This document shows positions 49,532 through 59,627 of a DNA stretch of 64,000 bases, piece by piece. This DNA is from Ustilago trichophora (lineage: Eukaryota; Basidiomycota; Ustilaginomycetes; Ustilaginales; Ustilaginaceae). The translations under genes and the position numbers were made by a program. The DNA lies in contig OOIN01000039.1 of NCBI GenBank assembly GCA_900323505.1, forward strand, positions 186,001 through 250,000, in the 5' to 3' direction. The notes beneath the pieces are model-generated. The model did no database searches and had not been told where the DNA came from. It worked only from the letters and a program-made list of their open reading frames with translations. Position 1 is the first letter of the stretch, and every line of letters begins with the position of its first letter.

Positions 49532-50406
49532 TTCAGCTGCTACAGGGTCACACTTGAGATGCGGTTGTAAGAGAAAGAACACGAACACATATACACGTTT
49601 GAAAATCATTGTACATATTGCTTGTATGACAAGAATAATAACTCTACCATAGACCAGTTTCGTATGCCAAGACCAGAGTGGAGCGGTGTACTCTTGCGAT
49701 GCAAGGAAGCCGGGGTGCGGAGCTTTACGGTACAATCTGTTGTACAGCGACCATTGCACCGTCTTTGCACTTCGACAAGGCCTCTATAAGCCGATATGCT
49801 GCCTTTCGCTTGCTGCTGCAAAGGTAAGCCACACCCAACAGGACTCTTACAAGGCCTGCTTGAGGAAGAAGGCGGCAGCACGTGGCTCAACAACGCCCAG
49901 CACGCGTCTCTGCCTTGGCAAATATTGGTGTTTGTGGAGGCGGAAGCTAAATTCAACATCCGCCTTTACCGAAGCAGGAAAAAAAAAAAAAAAAAAGGGG
50001 GCAGCACAGCAGCGCACGGTCTCAGTCACTGAAAAGTGTTGTTCTCTCTCACACAGGGAAAGGGGCTCGATTTTGTTGGACTGCATATGTACGACACAAC
50101 TCAGTACTTCACTCCAACCATTGTTCACTCTGTCTCTTTCTCTGTCTCTCCCACCACCAACTCTTTCCTGACTACGATCTGCAAGGTTGAAGCTGCATCA
50201 GGATTGCACAGGTGGGAGTATTCGCACCATCTGGCCTCGACTTCATTCGGGTCTTTGGGTGGCTGTTTGGTTGGGCGACTGTCTATCTTGCCACCACCGG
50301 TCCTCTTTGAGCCAGCTGGTTTCTGGTTTGGCCACATTATAAACGTAGGAGACACCTTCGACCCCGAACAACTTCCAGACTTTCACTACAGCTGCTGCAT
50401 CTCAAC
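49532..50406. other. Intergenic region upstream of LIM protein
   Basis: It has an A-tract at about 49980-49996 and, near the 3' end, a TATA box at 50338. Reading frames here are not protein-like. Confidence 0.45.
50338..50343 (+). promoter_or_regulatory. TATA box of LIM protein gene
   Basis: TATAAA lies 64 nt upstream of the predicted ATG at 50407, leaving a short leader. Confidence 0.5.
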
Positions 50407-53124
50407 ATGTCGAGTCCAGCGTTTGCCCCCCTCGGCAGCATCTCACCGACCCGTCTTGGCTTCTGTCAGCGATGCGGAGATCCCATCTCTGGCAAGATCC
50501 GATGCAGTCGCTGCGGAGGAACGAGCAAAGAACCACGCATCCGTTCTACCCAAGCCTTATCCCCTAACAACAAAAAAGCAGACCCTTGGGCCCATCGCTA
50601 CGTCCACGCTGACGACCCACTCGCCGATACCACCGACAACGACGAAGAGTATCTCCACAATCAGCCACCCCCACTCTCACCCAAACGAGCCAGCTACGAC
50701 CCCGCACTCGGCTTCGGCATGCCTTCCCGTATCTCTCGTGACCTGCGCACCAGTGCTTCCATCAAGGCCGACTTGGCTGGATCTGGTGGACTCGAACTCA
50801 ACTTGGGCACCAGTCCAAACCACAGACTTTCTCCTGCCCCCACAACTGTCGAAAAAGACGAGAGGAGAGCGAGCCAAGACTACTCCGCCCCGGTGGTCAA
50901 AGGCTCCGATGGAGTTCTGTCCAAAGTCTGCGGTTCGTTGGTAGAGCCTTCCGCAACGCGGAATCGGTGGGCATGTGCCGACTGTGCCACAGTCTTTGCA
51001 CGTGATTCGACCCTCTACGCCGCCCCAACATCTCTGCAGTCTCACGATGCGGCGTATTACTGCCGCGACTGCTATGCCAAACGGTACAGTCTAGGCGACT
51101 GCAATGCATGCGGTCGAGATGTGCTGGGATCCACCAAGGAAGACGGCAAATACGTCAAAGCTTCCGCCGGTATCTGGCACGGTAGATGCTGGAAGTGCAC
51201 AAGCTGTAGCAAGGGGAGCAAGGAAGGCGTGGAGGTTTTCGTCGGTATGGATGGCAACCCTACATGCGAAGGCTGTTTCGACAAGCCAAAGAGAAGGTCA
51301 ACACAGACGGAGCCTCCTCCTCCAACAAGTGCCAAAGAGGACCTAGGACTGCCCGATGTGCGAAGGTTGACCCGCATGGGAGGCGCAAGAAATGGTCCTA
51401 TGGGGGCGACGATCGCAGAGCTGACCAAGAAGCTAGGTCAGCAGAGTGTCGTCACAACTTCGCCCAGAATTCCTTTCTCGACCAGCAGGAGTAGCTCAAA
51501 CACTTCTCTGGCCAAATCGAGCTCGTCCAACGGCTCATTGGACACGATACGATCGTCGCAGAACTATGCATTTCCGAATCACGTCCCCACGACACCGGGC
51601 AAGGTGGCGATGGCAAGATCGGGTAGTTTGACGGGAAGCCCGCCGAAACCGCGTCCCTTGACAGCGCAGTTTAGGGACGGATTGAACCTGGCCGCTTTCC
51701 AACCGGCTTTCCCGGCGGTGGCTGATGGCGAGGACGAGAGGGCTTACAGGAGAGATTCGCGCAGTCGCAGTGTAAGTCCGGTAAAGAGGACTGAGTGGAA
51801 GCCTAACCAGCAAGCCGCGTTCGACTCACGATCAGCGGTGGCGAAGGGTGCGACTTTGTCCATGGAAACCGACAAAAAGGCGACATCAAAAGTCCCCGGT
51901 AGCCCCTCACTACCTCCCTCAACCACCACTTCTAACACCAGCCGACTTGATCTACCCCTTCACAGCGGTACAGAACCGGGCCGTCGACGAACATCCAGCG
52001 GCTTTCCCCGCCCTCTCAACTCTCCCTTTTCCAAGAATGTCGATCCCACGGAGCCCATTCAAGGAGAAAAACCCACGTCTTCCCTCGAGAGCGATCTCCT
52101 CAACGACAACAATGTCGTTCTCGAACCTGCCTCGGGTACGGTTCGATGTGCCGTCTGCCACCTGCTCCCCTTTGAGCGCGTCTCTGCAAACGCAGACGAA
52201 GTGGTCATGGTAACGCTGAGCGACAACGTTCATCTTCACGCCGAGTGTTTCACATGCTCTGTGTGTGGTGGGAGGATTGATGGGACAAAGACGTTTGTAA
52301 GGCTCTCTGGGGATACGGAGATGGCGACGTATGCTCATCCGCATTGCTCTCCTACGGTTCGGCTGACGGTGGTTCAGGCCAAAGGTGAGGGTAGGGAGGC
52401 CGAGGGGAGAAGTTTCAGGAGTAGTCTGGATCCAGCTAGTGCATTGGTGACGGGCAAAGCCGATGGTGGTGGGAGGAGTCATGCTACCCATCAGAGGGAG
52501 TTGAAGCCTAGTCCGACGCCTAGTCCGGCCACTTCGATGCGCGATCGTGGCGCTACTGCTCGCGCTTCCATCCTGCCCGAATCTACAGCCGTGGATGCTG
52601 TTGGATCTGTCAAAAGCACAACTGCAAACAACGCAATCCCATCAGCGACCCAACACCCCAATGGTGCAATTCGTCGTTTTCAACCAACCGCAGGAGCCGC
52701 CCCTCCAACCCGTTCCACCATCCTCTCTCCACCTACCGCCATCCCCATCGCTCGCAATCCGGCAGCAGGAATATTTTCCCGTCTTCACGCCCTCTCTTCC
52801 GCCTCTGGCAATCCTACGCTCACCAACCAGAGTACATCCTCGACCCGGTTGGGCGGTATGCAAAACTGCGCCTTTTGCGGGGAAAAACTCTCCTCCCTCG
52901 AAAGCGTCCTCGGTCCTCGAGGTACACAGTGGCACAAAACCTGTCTCATCTGTAGAGCCCCTCCCCAACCGCCACCCAAAGGAGCCTTCGTATCGTACAG
53001 AAAGGAAACGCCAAAATGGTGCGGAAAAAAGCTGGATAGTGGTGCAAAGGTGAACGGTCAAGGTGAAGTTAGGTGTAGAGATTGCTATGATCGTGAAAGT
53101 GGAGCTTTTCGAATCAAGACGTAA
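50407..53124 (+). CDS. LIM-domain protein
   Basis: The 905-residue protein has several zinc-binding modules in long disordered linkers. At the N-terminus CQRC-x9-CSRC (residues 20-36) looks like a short zinc ribbon. Two modules follow at about 175-300 (WACADC, YYCRDCY; then CNACGRDVLG, WHGRCWKCTSC, PTCEGCF), which is a LIM pair. A third LIM lies near 580-650 (VRCAVCHLLPF, LHAECFTCSVCGGRI, AHPHC) and a fourth at the C-terminus (CAFCGEKL, QWHKTCLIC, VRCRDCY). There is no RhoGAP or homeodomain. LIM pairs act as protein adaptors, often at the actin cytoskeleton or in polarity signalling; the specific role is unknown. Linkers are Ser/Pro/Thr-rich. No intron needed. Confidence 0.87.
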   Translation: MSSPAFAPLGSISPTRLGFCQRCGDPISGKIRCSRCGGTSKEPRIRSTQALSPNNKKADPWAHRYVHADDPLADTTDNDEEYLHNQPPPLSPKRASYDPALGFGMPSRISRDLRTSASIKADLAGSGGLELNLGTSPNHRLSPAPTTVEKDERRASQDYSAPVVKGSDGVLSKVCGSLVEPSATRNRWACADCATVFARDSTLYAAPTSLQSHDAAYYCRDCYAKRYSLGDCNACGRDVLGSTKEDGKYVKASAGIWHGRCWKCTSCSKGSKEGVEVFVGMDGNPTCEGCFDKPKRRSTQTEPPPPTSAKEDLGLPDVRRLTRMGGARNGPMGATIAELTKKLGQQSVVTTSPRIPFSTSRSSSNTSLAKSSSSNGSLDTIRSSQNYAFPNHVPTTPGKVAMARSGSLTGSPPKPRPLTAQFRDGLNLAAFQPAFPAVADGEDERAYRRDSRSRSVSPVKRTEWKPNQQAAFDSRSAVAKGATLSMETDKKATSKVPGSPSLPPSTTTSNTSRLDLPLHSGTEPGRRRTSSGFPRPLNSPFSKNVDPTEPIQGEKPTSSLESDLLNDNNVVLEPASGTVRCAVCHLLPFERVSANADEVVMVTLSDNVHLHAECFTCSVCGGRIDGTKTFVRLSGDTEMATYAHPHCSPTVRLTVVQAKGEGREAEGRSFRSSLDPASALVTGKADGGGRSHATHQRELKPSPTPSPATSMRDRGATARASILPESTAVDAVGSVKSTTANNAIPSATQHPNGAIRRFQPTAGAAPPTRSTILSPPTAIPIARNPAAGIFSRLHALSSASGNPTLTNQSTSSTRLGGMQNCAFCGEKLSSLESVLGPRGTQWHKTCLICRAPPQPPPKGAFVSYRKETPKWCGKKLDSGAKVNGQGEVRCRDCYDRESGAFRIKT

Positions 53125-53481
53125 GGAGTTTTGGCAGGCGTTGAGATGGTTGGGCTTCTGAAAAAAAAAAAAAAAAAAAAAAAAGTGGTCCTCCTCAATG
53201 CAAAATTTGGTTGTTGTTGTTGGTTTCTTTTGCATAGTCTTGTCAAGTTTGTCTCAAATGTCTCGCAACTGCACATATGCTTCTTTTTCAATCAAATAGG
53301 TTGGTGATTCTGTTCGAAAGTGTTATCATTGGAAAAAATGAAGGACAGAATCGGAAACAGAATGGCAAGGTTGACAATGCCTAGGCAAAGACGATCATCG
53401 GACGACTAAGCCAGCCATCGAGAAACAGGTGGCTAGTCTTTTGGTGAAATGGAAAGGAAGACAAAACGCGACGAGAGGCAT
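53125..53481. other. Convergent 3' region with A-tract
   Basis: Lies between the stops of the LIM gene and RPP0. A pure A-run of about 24 is at 53161-53184, followed by TTGTTGTTGTTGG. No gene recognised. Confidence 0.5.
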
Positions 53482-54423
53482 TTAGTCGAAGAGACCGAAG
53501 CCCATGTCGTCGTCGGACTCCTCCTTCTCCTCCTCCTTCTCCTCCTCGGCGGCAGCAGCGGCACCGGTGTCGGCAGCGGCGGCGACGGGGGCGGCGGCAG
53601 CGAAAGCCTCGGGGTTGGCAAGGTACTCCTTGGCCTTCTTGGAGCCCTCGAACTCGTAGTCGGTGGCGAGCGAGACGGCGATGAGGTTCTTGTAACCGTT
53701 GACGAGCGAGTGCATGACCGAGGCGATGGTGGGGTAGTTGAGGGCGAGCGAGATGCAAGCGACCTGCTTGATACCGAGAACGAATCGGTCAACCAGCTCA
53801 TCCTCGCTGACGTCGAGAACCGACGACTCGAAGCACTGACCCTGGTCGTAGATCTGAACGACAGTCATACCGTAGGTGAAGGGCGAGATGTTGAGCATGT
53901 TCAACAGGGTAGCCTCGGAGGTACCGACACGGTTACCGGCGTCGACGACCTTGACGTCGGAGACAATCTCGATGGTACCACGAGCGATCTTGGTGGGCAC
54001 ACCAAGGGCCTGGAAGAACGAAGTCTTACCGGGCTCCATACCAGTGTTACCGGCCTTGACAAAGATGTCGGCAGGAGCGTAGGCACCGGCACGAGCGGGA
54101 GCAGCGACACGGTTGGAGAGGATCTGGTCACGAACATCCTTAAGGTCACCCGAGGTGAAGACGAAACCAATGTTGCCCTTAAGGTGGGGGAGCAGACGCT
54201 CGTACTCGGGCTTGTCACCAACGAGCAATCGCAAAGCACGACGAGCCATGGTGTTCTTACCCATCAAAACAACACCGCGACCACGGAGCGACTGACGAAT
54301 CTGGTGCATCTGCTGCGACGAAACATTGTCGATGTTGACGATGAAAATGGAGGGGTACTTCTCGAGGAGCTCGGTGAGCTTTTCGAACCAAGCCTCCTTG
54401 GTAGCACGAGGCATTCCACCCAT
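53482..54423 (-). CDS. RPP0: 60S acidic ribosomal protein P0 (stalk)
   Basis: The 313-residue protein is the uL10 stalk protein that anchors P1/P2 dimers at the ribosomal GTPase centre. Seen: [47 protein letters not shown] in two parts, the KGNIGFVFT strand, [32 protein letters not shown] and the invariant acidic C-terminus [11 protein letters not shown] shared with P1/P2, which contacts elongation factors. Length equals the yeast protein (312). Two Met codons open the frame (MGGM); the first, ATG at 54423, is used here. Codon bias is extreme (C/G third positions), as expected for a highly expressed gene, and produces a long artefactual antisense frame. Confidence 0.97.
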   Translation of the reverse strand: MGGMPRATKEAWFEKLTELLEKYPSIFIVNIDNVSSQQMHQIRQSLRGRGVVLMGKNTMARRALRLLVGDKPEYERLLPHLKGNIGFVFTSGDLKDVRDQILSNRVAAPARAGAYAPADIFVKAGNTGMEPGKTSFFQALGVPTKIARGTIEIVSDVKVVDAGNRVGTSEATLLNMLNISPFTYGMTVVQIYDQGQCFESSVLDVSEDELVDRFVLGIKQVACISLALNYPTIASVMHSLVNGYKNLIAVSLATDYEFEGSKKAKEYLANPEAFAAAAPVAAAADTGAAAAAEEEKEEEKEESDDDMGFGLFD

Positions 54424-55226
54424 GTTGGATAAAAGAAGAAAGTTGTTGGTGGTTGGAAAGGGTTTGGTTGTGTTGTAGGGTGAAGAAAGAAGGAAAAGCT
54501 CGGCCTACCTATCACCTCTAGAGAGTGGATTGAAAGGAGTTTAAAGGTCGAACAGACAATCTGTGGATTGATGGAAGAGAGAGAAGGAGAAGGTGCCGTA
54601 AACCAGATCGTGTCGAGCTTGGCTGGACGCCATGCCATGTGAGCATTTCAGAAATTCGCATTTCTCTCACAGAGATGCTGCGGCAAGTCCTCTCTGCCAA
54701 AACCGAGATGCTTCGGATCCGATCTGTGCAAAAATCTCCGCGTGGATTTCTGTCATTTCGCACGAATGTACGCGCTCCAGGGTTCCCGATTCCCGAGAAC
54801 TTTTTGACAAGAGCGTCTTTGGAAAGAGAGAGTTGTGAGCGAGAGAAGACCTGTGTCCCGTGTGAGCGTACCTTCTCAAACAAGTAGCCAAACCACACTT
54901 GATCCTACAATCTTGCTCATATCATCACCCCAAAGCATAGCATAGCACAACTCTGGCGTTCACCTCGGACAACGGCACCCGACTACGCCATCGACCGTTG
55001 ACAACAACACAATTTGTCTGGAAGCCACTTCCTCTTCGACCCTACTTCCAATGCCACGACGACTTTAGACTTTCCTTGAAACACACCAGCACACGCATCT
55101 TGCTGCCTGGGAGAAGCTGGCTCCACTGCTCACTAGAGTGCGACGCTCCTTTGCGCACCGGCAGCAGATCTGCAGCGAGGAAATTGGAGGTGGTGGGTCA
55201 GTGCTTGCAGCAAGAAATGCTCGGGC
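54424..55226. other. Divergent intergenic region (RPP0 / mitochondrial-type orphan)
   Basis: Promoter region of RPP0 and of the next plus-strand gene. Apart from pyrimidine-rich leader sequence on the minus strand near 54430-54530, I see no element. Confidence 0.45.
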
Positions 55227-57572
55227 ATGTCCTTTAGCACCGCTTTCCAGTCGCTGCGCCTTCCAGCGAGGTCGATACATCTCTCGCGTCGGATAGCGGC
55301 TCCTTCTGGATCCAGCAGGGCGAGCTCTAGCAGGAGCAGCAGCAGCAGTGGTAGTAGTAGTAGTAGTAGTAGTGATAGCCGCCGACTACCGCATATCGCA
55401 AGGAGGAGCACACCGGCAGCACAACACCATGCACCGCACGGACATCTCGATGAAGGCGTCGCTGGTCCATCACGATGCTTTTGCACTTCGCACCGCAGGG
55501 AAAAGGCCTCGGAACTGCCGCTGGAAGACCTACGCTTTCAGAGCGAGCTTGATACCTACCAACATGACCCGCTATCGACCAGCACAAACTACTGGCAGCC
55601 GGCTGAAACTTCGAGATCTATCCTGCGGCCTGCAGCATCGAATGTCCAGACTAGCCAACTGCCCCATCATATCTCGCAAAAAGGAGCAGACTCGACATCA
55701 CCACCAATACAGTCCCTACTGGCCAGCAATCGCAGTCACCAATCAACGAGAGACTCTTGCCGCAACGACTTTTTCACACCATCCGTTCAGCAGGACACAC
55801 AACACGACCTTGCGCCGGCCAAAACAATATCGAATTCCACTAAGCAACACATTGCTCAAATACCACACCCGACCTATATCGACTCATTAGATGCGAAGCA
55901 GAGAGAAGCTCTGGATGGTCGCACACGCCTGCTTCTACGCTCTGGAGAGCATTCGATGGAGGCTTTATCTGCCGAATATGGACATCTCAGTATGCAAGAC
56001 CGGGAACAGGTCTGCTGCCACATCATGACGCAGTGCGTCAAAGGAGCCGAGGATGCGCGCGTCGTCTGGGATCTCTACAGCACTTGGACATCTACATCTC
56101 AGGTCGCGACCACAATTCAACCTGGACCTCTCAGGACCATGCTTCGCCGGATGCAAGGCGATACGCTCTATCTCTGTGCTACATACCTCCATGCTGCAGG
56201 ACTGACTCGTCAAGCAGCGATGGTCGTTGGCGATCCACGTTTGAAGCCTTCGCAGTCTCGCTACTTGCTGGAACGACTCGTCTACGATCTCAAGCTGCAG
56301 CCGACCCTCAATGCGGCACACCATCCCACCAACCTATCTGATCTTTCTAGGAACGCTTCATCCACTCAACAGCTCAGCACGCACAACTTTGCAGCGGCAG
56401 ACGCCCGCATTGCGGTCCGCGAGATCTGTGATGCCATGATCAACCTTATGGCCGATGGTGTCTCGTTCAAGCGCAAGACGGTCAACCGGACGCTGAAGCT
56501 GCTTGCTTTGACCCGGGCCAGAAGTCGCGTCGCTCGTCTGTTGCGCGCTGCACAGCGTCGAGCCCAGATCGATCTAATTGCGGAGACAGGAGTGGACCGA
56601 GGATACGGAGGCGAGCTTAGAGCAGCGGGAGGCTTCTCTCGCTTACGCACGGAGGAGGTCAAGCCGCCACAGGTCATCTCGACCAAGGTCATGGAGGAAG
56701 TAATCCGTCTACTCAGTACACAGGACTCGACAGGAGCCAGGACAGCCTACGAAGTGCTGAGCGCTCTTGACCCTTCTCAACGATCGCCAGCCATGTACGA
56801 TGCACTCATGACGGTGTATGGCAACGTTGCCATTCCCTCGGTTTCAGCTGGACAGTCCACCAACACCAGCACCGAGCCTAGCACCGGACACGCGACCGTA
56901 GGCGAACAGCTATGGACAGACATTCTCACACTCCCTCACATTGGCGGTCCAACGTTACACACCCTCTCTGCGCGCATCGTCTGCCATGCACGAACGCGCA
57001 AGTTGGACCTGATCAAATCCGACCTGGCCTATCTACGCGATTGCCAACTCGGCACCATCCACTCGTTGACCGAGAATGCCAAACTCAGCATTGTGCGATG
57101 TTGCATCGAATCCGGCTCGCTGCTCACCGGCTATCGCTACGCCACTCTGCTGCTCCGACCCACCATCGTCACCCACGACCACCTCTTTCAAGCCAGAATC
57201 ATCAACACTCTCCTCCGAGCAGCACAGCACATCCACATCCCTCCCAACGGATCCTCTTCGACCCCATCTCGCGCACAACTGCTGAAACGATTCCTCCGAC
57301 ACTTTTCACACCTGCATCAGCGCTTTCCCCAACTCCAACCGGGGCTGGAATCGTTGAAGCTGTTCATCGAGTTGTTGGATGGACATCAGCAGTGGATTGA
57401 GACGGATACACTGTGGAACATGCTTCGCGTCGTAGGGAGACATTTTGAAACGAAGGATCCCAGGTTGGTACGGGTCCTACAGGCGTTTGTAAAGGTATTC
57501 GAGAGTAGAGGTGAGACGAACTCTGCCGACGAACTGCGAGGTTTGATCGAGAAACTCAACTCCCAGCCTTGA
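55227..57572 (+). CDS. Unknown protein with mitochondrial-type N-terminus, helical repeats
   Basis: The 781-residue protein starts MSFSTAFQSLRLPARSIHLSRRIA, an Arg/Ser-rich amphipathic segment without acidic residues typical of a mitochondrial presequence. A Ser run (about 34-50) partly coded by AGC/AGT repeats follows. From about residue 230 to the end the protein looks alpha-helical with repeat-like helix pairs (TLYLCATYLHAAGLTRQAAMV, LLSTQDSTGARTAYEVLSAL, LFIELLDGHQQWIETDTLWNMLRVVGRHFET). This resembles divergent PPR-type mitochondrial RNA-metabolism proteins, but I see no clear PPR consensus. Codon use supports a real gene. An upstream first exon is possible since the 5' leader is long. 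Confidence 0.72.
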   Translation: MSFSTAFQSLRLPARSIHLSRRIAAPSGSSRASSSRSSSSSGSSSSSSSDSRRLPHIARRSTPAAQHHAPHGHLDEGVAGPSRCFCTSHRREKASELPLEDLRFQSELDTYQHDPLSTSTNYWQPAETSRSILRPAASNVQTSQLPHHISQKGADSTSPPIQSLLASNRSHQSTRDSCRNDFFTPSVQQDTQHDLAPAKTISNSTKQHIAQIPHPTYIDSLDAKQREALDGRTRLLLRSGEHSMEALSAEYGHLSMQDREQVCCHIMTQCVKGAEDARVVWDLYSTWTSTSQVATTIQPGPLRTMLRRMQGDTLYLCATYLHAAGLTRQAAMVVGDPRLKPSQSRYLLERLVYDLKLQPTLNAAHHPTNLSDLSRNASSTQQLSTHNFAAADARIAVREICDAMINLMADGVSFKRKTVNRTLKLLALTRARSRVARLLRAAQRRAQIDLIAETGVDRGYGGELRAAGGFSRLRTEEVKPPQVISTKVMEEVIRLLSTQDSTGARTAYEVLSALDPSQRSPAMYDALMTVYGNVAIPSVSAGQSTNTSTEPSTGHATVGEQLWTDILTLPHIGGPTLHTLSARIVCHARTRKLDLIKSDLAYLRDCQLGTIHSLTENAKLSIVRCCIESGSLLTGYRYATLLLRPTIVTHDHLFQARIINTLLRAAQHIHIPPNGSSSTPSRAQLLKRFLRHFSHLHQRFPQLQPGLESLKLFIELLDGHQQWIETDTLWNMLRVVGRHFETKDPRLVRVLQAFVKVFESRGETNSADELRGLIEKLNSQP

Positions 57573-57731
57573 CCCATTCAGCGTTCAATTACAGCAATGA
57601 CAAACACAACCTTGACCACACATTCGTCCCATTCTCGACTCATGAGAACAAAACACACACTTTCGCCTTGTCACACCACATGAGCAAAAACAACTTGAAC
57701 GATCCGATTCGATTCCAATCCCTATACCAAC

Positions 57732-59051
57732 CTATCCACGATTCATAGTATTGCCCGCACCCCTCCTGTTGTGCTCTGCAAACGTATCCCAGTGCAAATC
57801 CTTCTGTCTCTGTTCCTCCTCTGCCTGTTGTGCGTCGTGCGTACCGTCCATTTCGGCTCTCAACTGTCTTTCCTCTGTACTTGTGGGTTTATCGTAACTC
57901 GCCTGACCTCCGCCTTGGATGATGTTGCCTCGACGTTGTTCTTCTTCGAGATACTCGTCGATCGACATTGTGGGAAGGCGATGATCCGGGCGAAACACTT
58001 CGGAGGAGAGTTGGGCGCGCGTCTTGTTGGAAATCGTAAAAGGACGCAAGACTTTTCCTGAAGGTGCGAGAAGCGGGCCGGTGGTGGGGAGTGATCCGGT
58101 AGGTCGGTCGAGTCGCCATTCTGACGAAGAGGCGTCGGAGGAGGTGCGGGTGGAAGATTCGGGTGCGGATGGAGGCATGGAACGCAGAAGTTCGAGTTCT
58201 TGTGAGGCAGAAGAGATGTGTTGGGCATTTCGAAGCGTGTGCAGATTCAAGAGGGCTAGGAGGTATTGTCGGATGGAAGCTATGCCTCCCGGTGCCGTAG
58301 TCGAGGTAGTTTCGTTGGATGCATCTTCTTCTGCTTCTTCCTCTTCTTCTGCATCCGACCCATCTTCACCTCCCCTGTTGCTTTGCGAGGAAGGATAGAG
58401 CAGCAGATCATAGTAGACATCAGCCGGCACTTTGACATTCACCTTTTTCTTGCGTTGCAAAGCACTCCTGTATCTCTCCAGATTCTCCTTCAACGCACGT
58501 TCCAGCTTGAACACCGCAATCTTGACCTCCCTAGCATGCGGAGGTGCACCCCCTTCGCTGCTCACCGCATTCGCATCCACTCCCAAACTCGCCAGATCGA
58601 CTCCGGTACAACTCCACCCGACGAGCTGCTTCGTACTCGGTGGGATCACTCCGAGTGCCAAAACGCGGTTCAAGAACTTGGCTGCAGCCTGCTGACTCGA
58701 GCTCAGCCTCTGCTTGCGTGCCGTATGGTCGGTGCCTGTTCGAACAGCAGTGTGCAGCTCGGCAGCGAGGGAGGGCAGGAAGAGGGTACGGAGGGAAGAG
58801 GTGGAGATGTCTCGGAGCGCGTCGTTGGATGAGATGACGCCGATCGAGTCCGAGATCTGTTGGGCTCGGTTGACAAGTGCGAGGGTCTGCTCGGCTGGGT
58901 CTGGAGAGGACGAGGTGGAGGATGAGGAGGCGCCAGGGTTTGAGGTGGAGGATGAACGAGGGTCGAATTGGACTGGAGGCGGTGGAGGCGGAGGGTCCGA
59001 GGCGCGTAGAAAGACGGTGGAGATAAGATCGTTGAGTGTTTGACCTGACAT
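57732..59051 (-). CDS. TAP42: TAP42 family PP2A-associated protein
   Basis: The 439-residue protein shows the Tap42/alpha4 (IGBP1) layout. The N-terminal half is helical (residues 1-250), with SLRTLFLPSLAAELHTAV, KLERALKENLERYRSALQRKK and an acidic Glu-rich loop near 235-250. The conserved C-terminal block has RPFTISNKTRAQLSSEVFRP (about 337-356) then LPTMSIDEYLEEEQRRGNII (about 361-380), followed by a tail rich in Glu, Gln and Arg. Tap42 binds the catalytic subunits of PP2A-type phosphatases and, in yeast, connects them to TORC1 signalling. A Pro run near residue 20 and a Ser-rich insert are local additions. The ATG context (GACATG at 59051 on the minus strand) and MSGQTLNDL start are plausible. 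Confidence 0.92.
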   Translation of the reverse strand: MSGQTLNDLISTVFLRASDPPPPPPPVQFDPRSSSTSNPGASSSSTSSSPDPAEQTLALVNRAQQISDSIGVISSNDALRDISTSSLRTLFLPSLAAELHTAVRTGTDHTARKQRLSSSQQAAAKFLNRVLALGVIPPSTKQLVGWSCTGVDLASLGVDANAVSSEGGAPPHAREVKIAVFKLERALKENLERYRSALQRKKKVNVKVPADVYYDLLLYPSSQSNRGGEDGSDAEEEEEAEEDASNETTSTTAPGGIASIRQYLLALLNLHTLRNAQHISSASQELELLRSMPPSAPESSTRTSSDASSSEWRLDRPTGSLPTTGPLLAPSGKVLRPFTISNKTRAQLSSEVFRPDHRLPTMSIDEYLEEEQRRGNIIQGGGQASYDKPTSTEERQLRAEMDGTHDAQQAEEEQRQKDLHWDTFAEHNRRGAGNTMNRG

Positions 59052-59627
59052 GATTGTGGGTGTGTCTGCCTTGGTGGTAATGCAGGGATGAAGATGATGG
59101 TGGTGGTAGTGGTGATAGTGACAGTGATGATGCAGAGGAAGGATGAGTCGGAAGAAAAAAAGAAAAAAAAAAAAGAGGGTCTGGAAAAAGTGTTGGTCTG
59201 AGCGGGATTTTGTTTGGTAAAAAATAAATAAATAAGGTAACTAGGACGCTGACACCTGTGTGAGGCTTTGGAAATTTCATCCGAGTGTTCTCGATAGGCC
59301 GACTCAAGAGGTTTGGGATGAGCGAGGAGGAGGATCGTATCGCCTAGATTGAGCACGGCGCTCCCCACATACCCATGGACACATGGACAGACTTTCACTT
59401 GCAATCGAGTTGTCACTATACCCTGCCCACCTCAATCCGATCCTAGCAACCAACCAATCAACCGGCCAACCTTTATCATCTTAAAGTCAGCATACTTTGT
59501 TGTTTTTCGTCTTTTCGCACAAGCCTCGTTTCAAAATCAGTCGAATCGCTAAGCTATGTGCAGTATAGAATTGGGAGTCGTTCGAAACAATGAGGATGAA
59601 GAAACACGTTTTTGTTCTTTGCCTTGT
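59052..59627. other. Intergenic region upstream of TAP42
   Basis: Lies between two minus-strand genes. It has GGT/GAT-rich sequence at 59095-59130, A-tracts at about 59153-59174 and AATAAATAAATAAGG near 59222-59237. No gene seen. Confidence 0.45.

Noticed and set aside
48488..49759. 423-codon frame antisense to the epimerase gene
   Set aside because: Shadow of the epimerase coding exon; no motif and no upstream elements.
53161..53184. A-run after the LIM gene as a retroposed poly(A) tail
   Set aside because: The LIM gene is flanked by an ordinary promoter with a TATA box and there is no target-site duplication that I can see; similar A-runs occur at 30902 and 49980, so a simple homopolymer is the easier explanation.
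53449..54432. 327-codon open frame antisense to RPP0
   Set aside because: Same codon-bias artefact opposite a highly biased ribosomal protein gene; the translation is Gly/Leu/Val/Asp-rich repeats.
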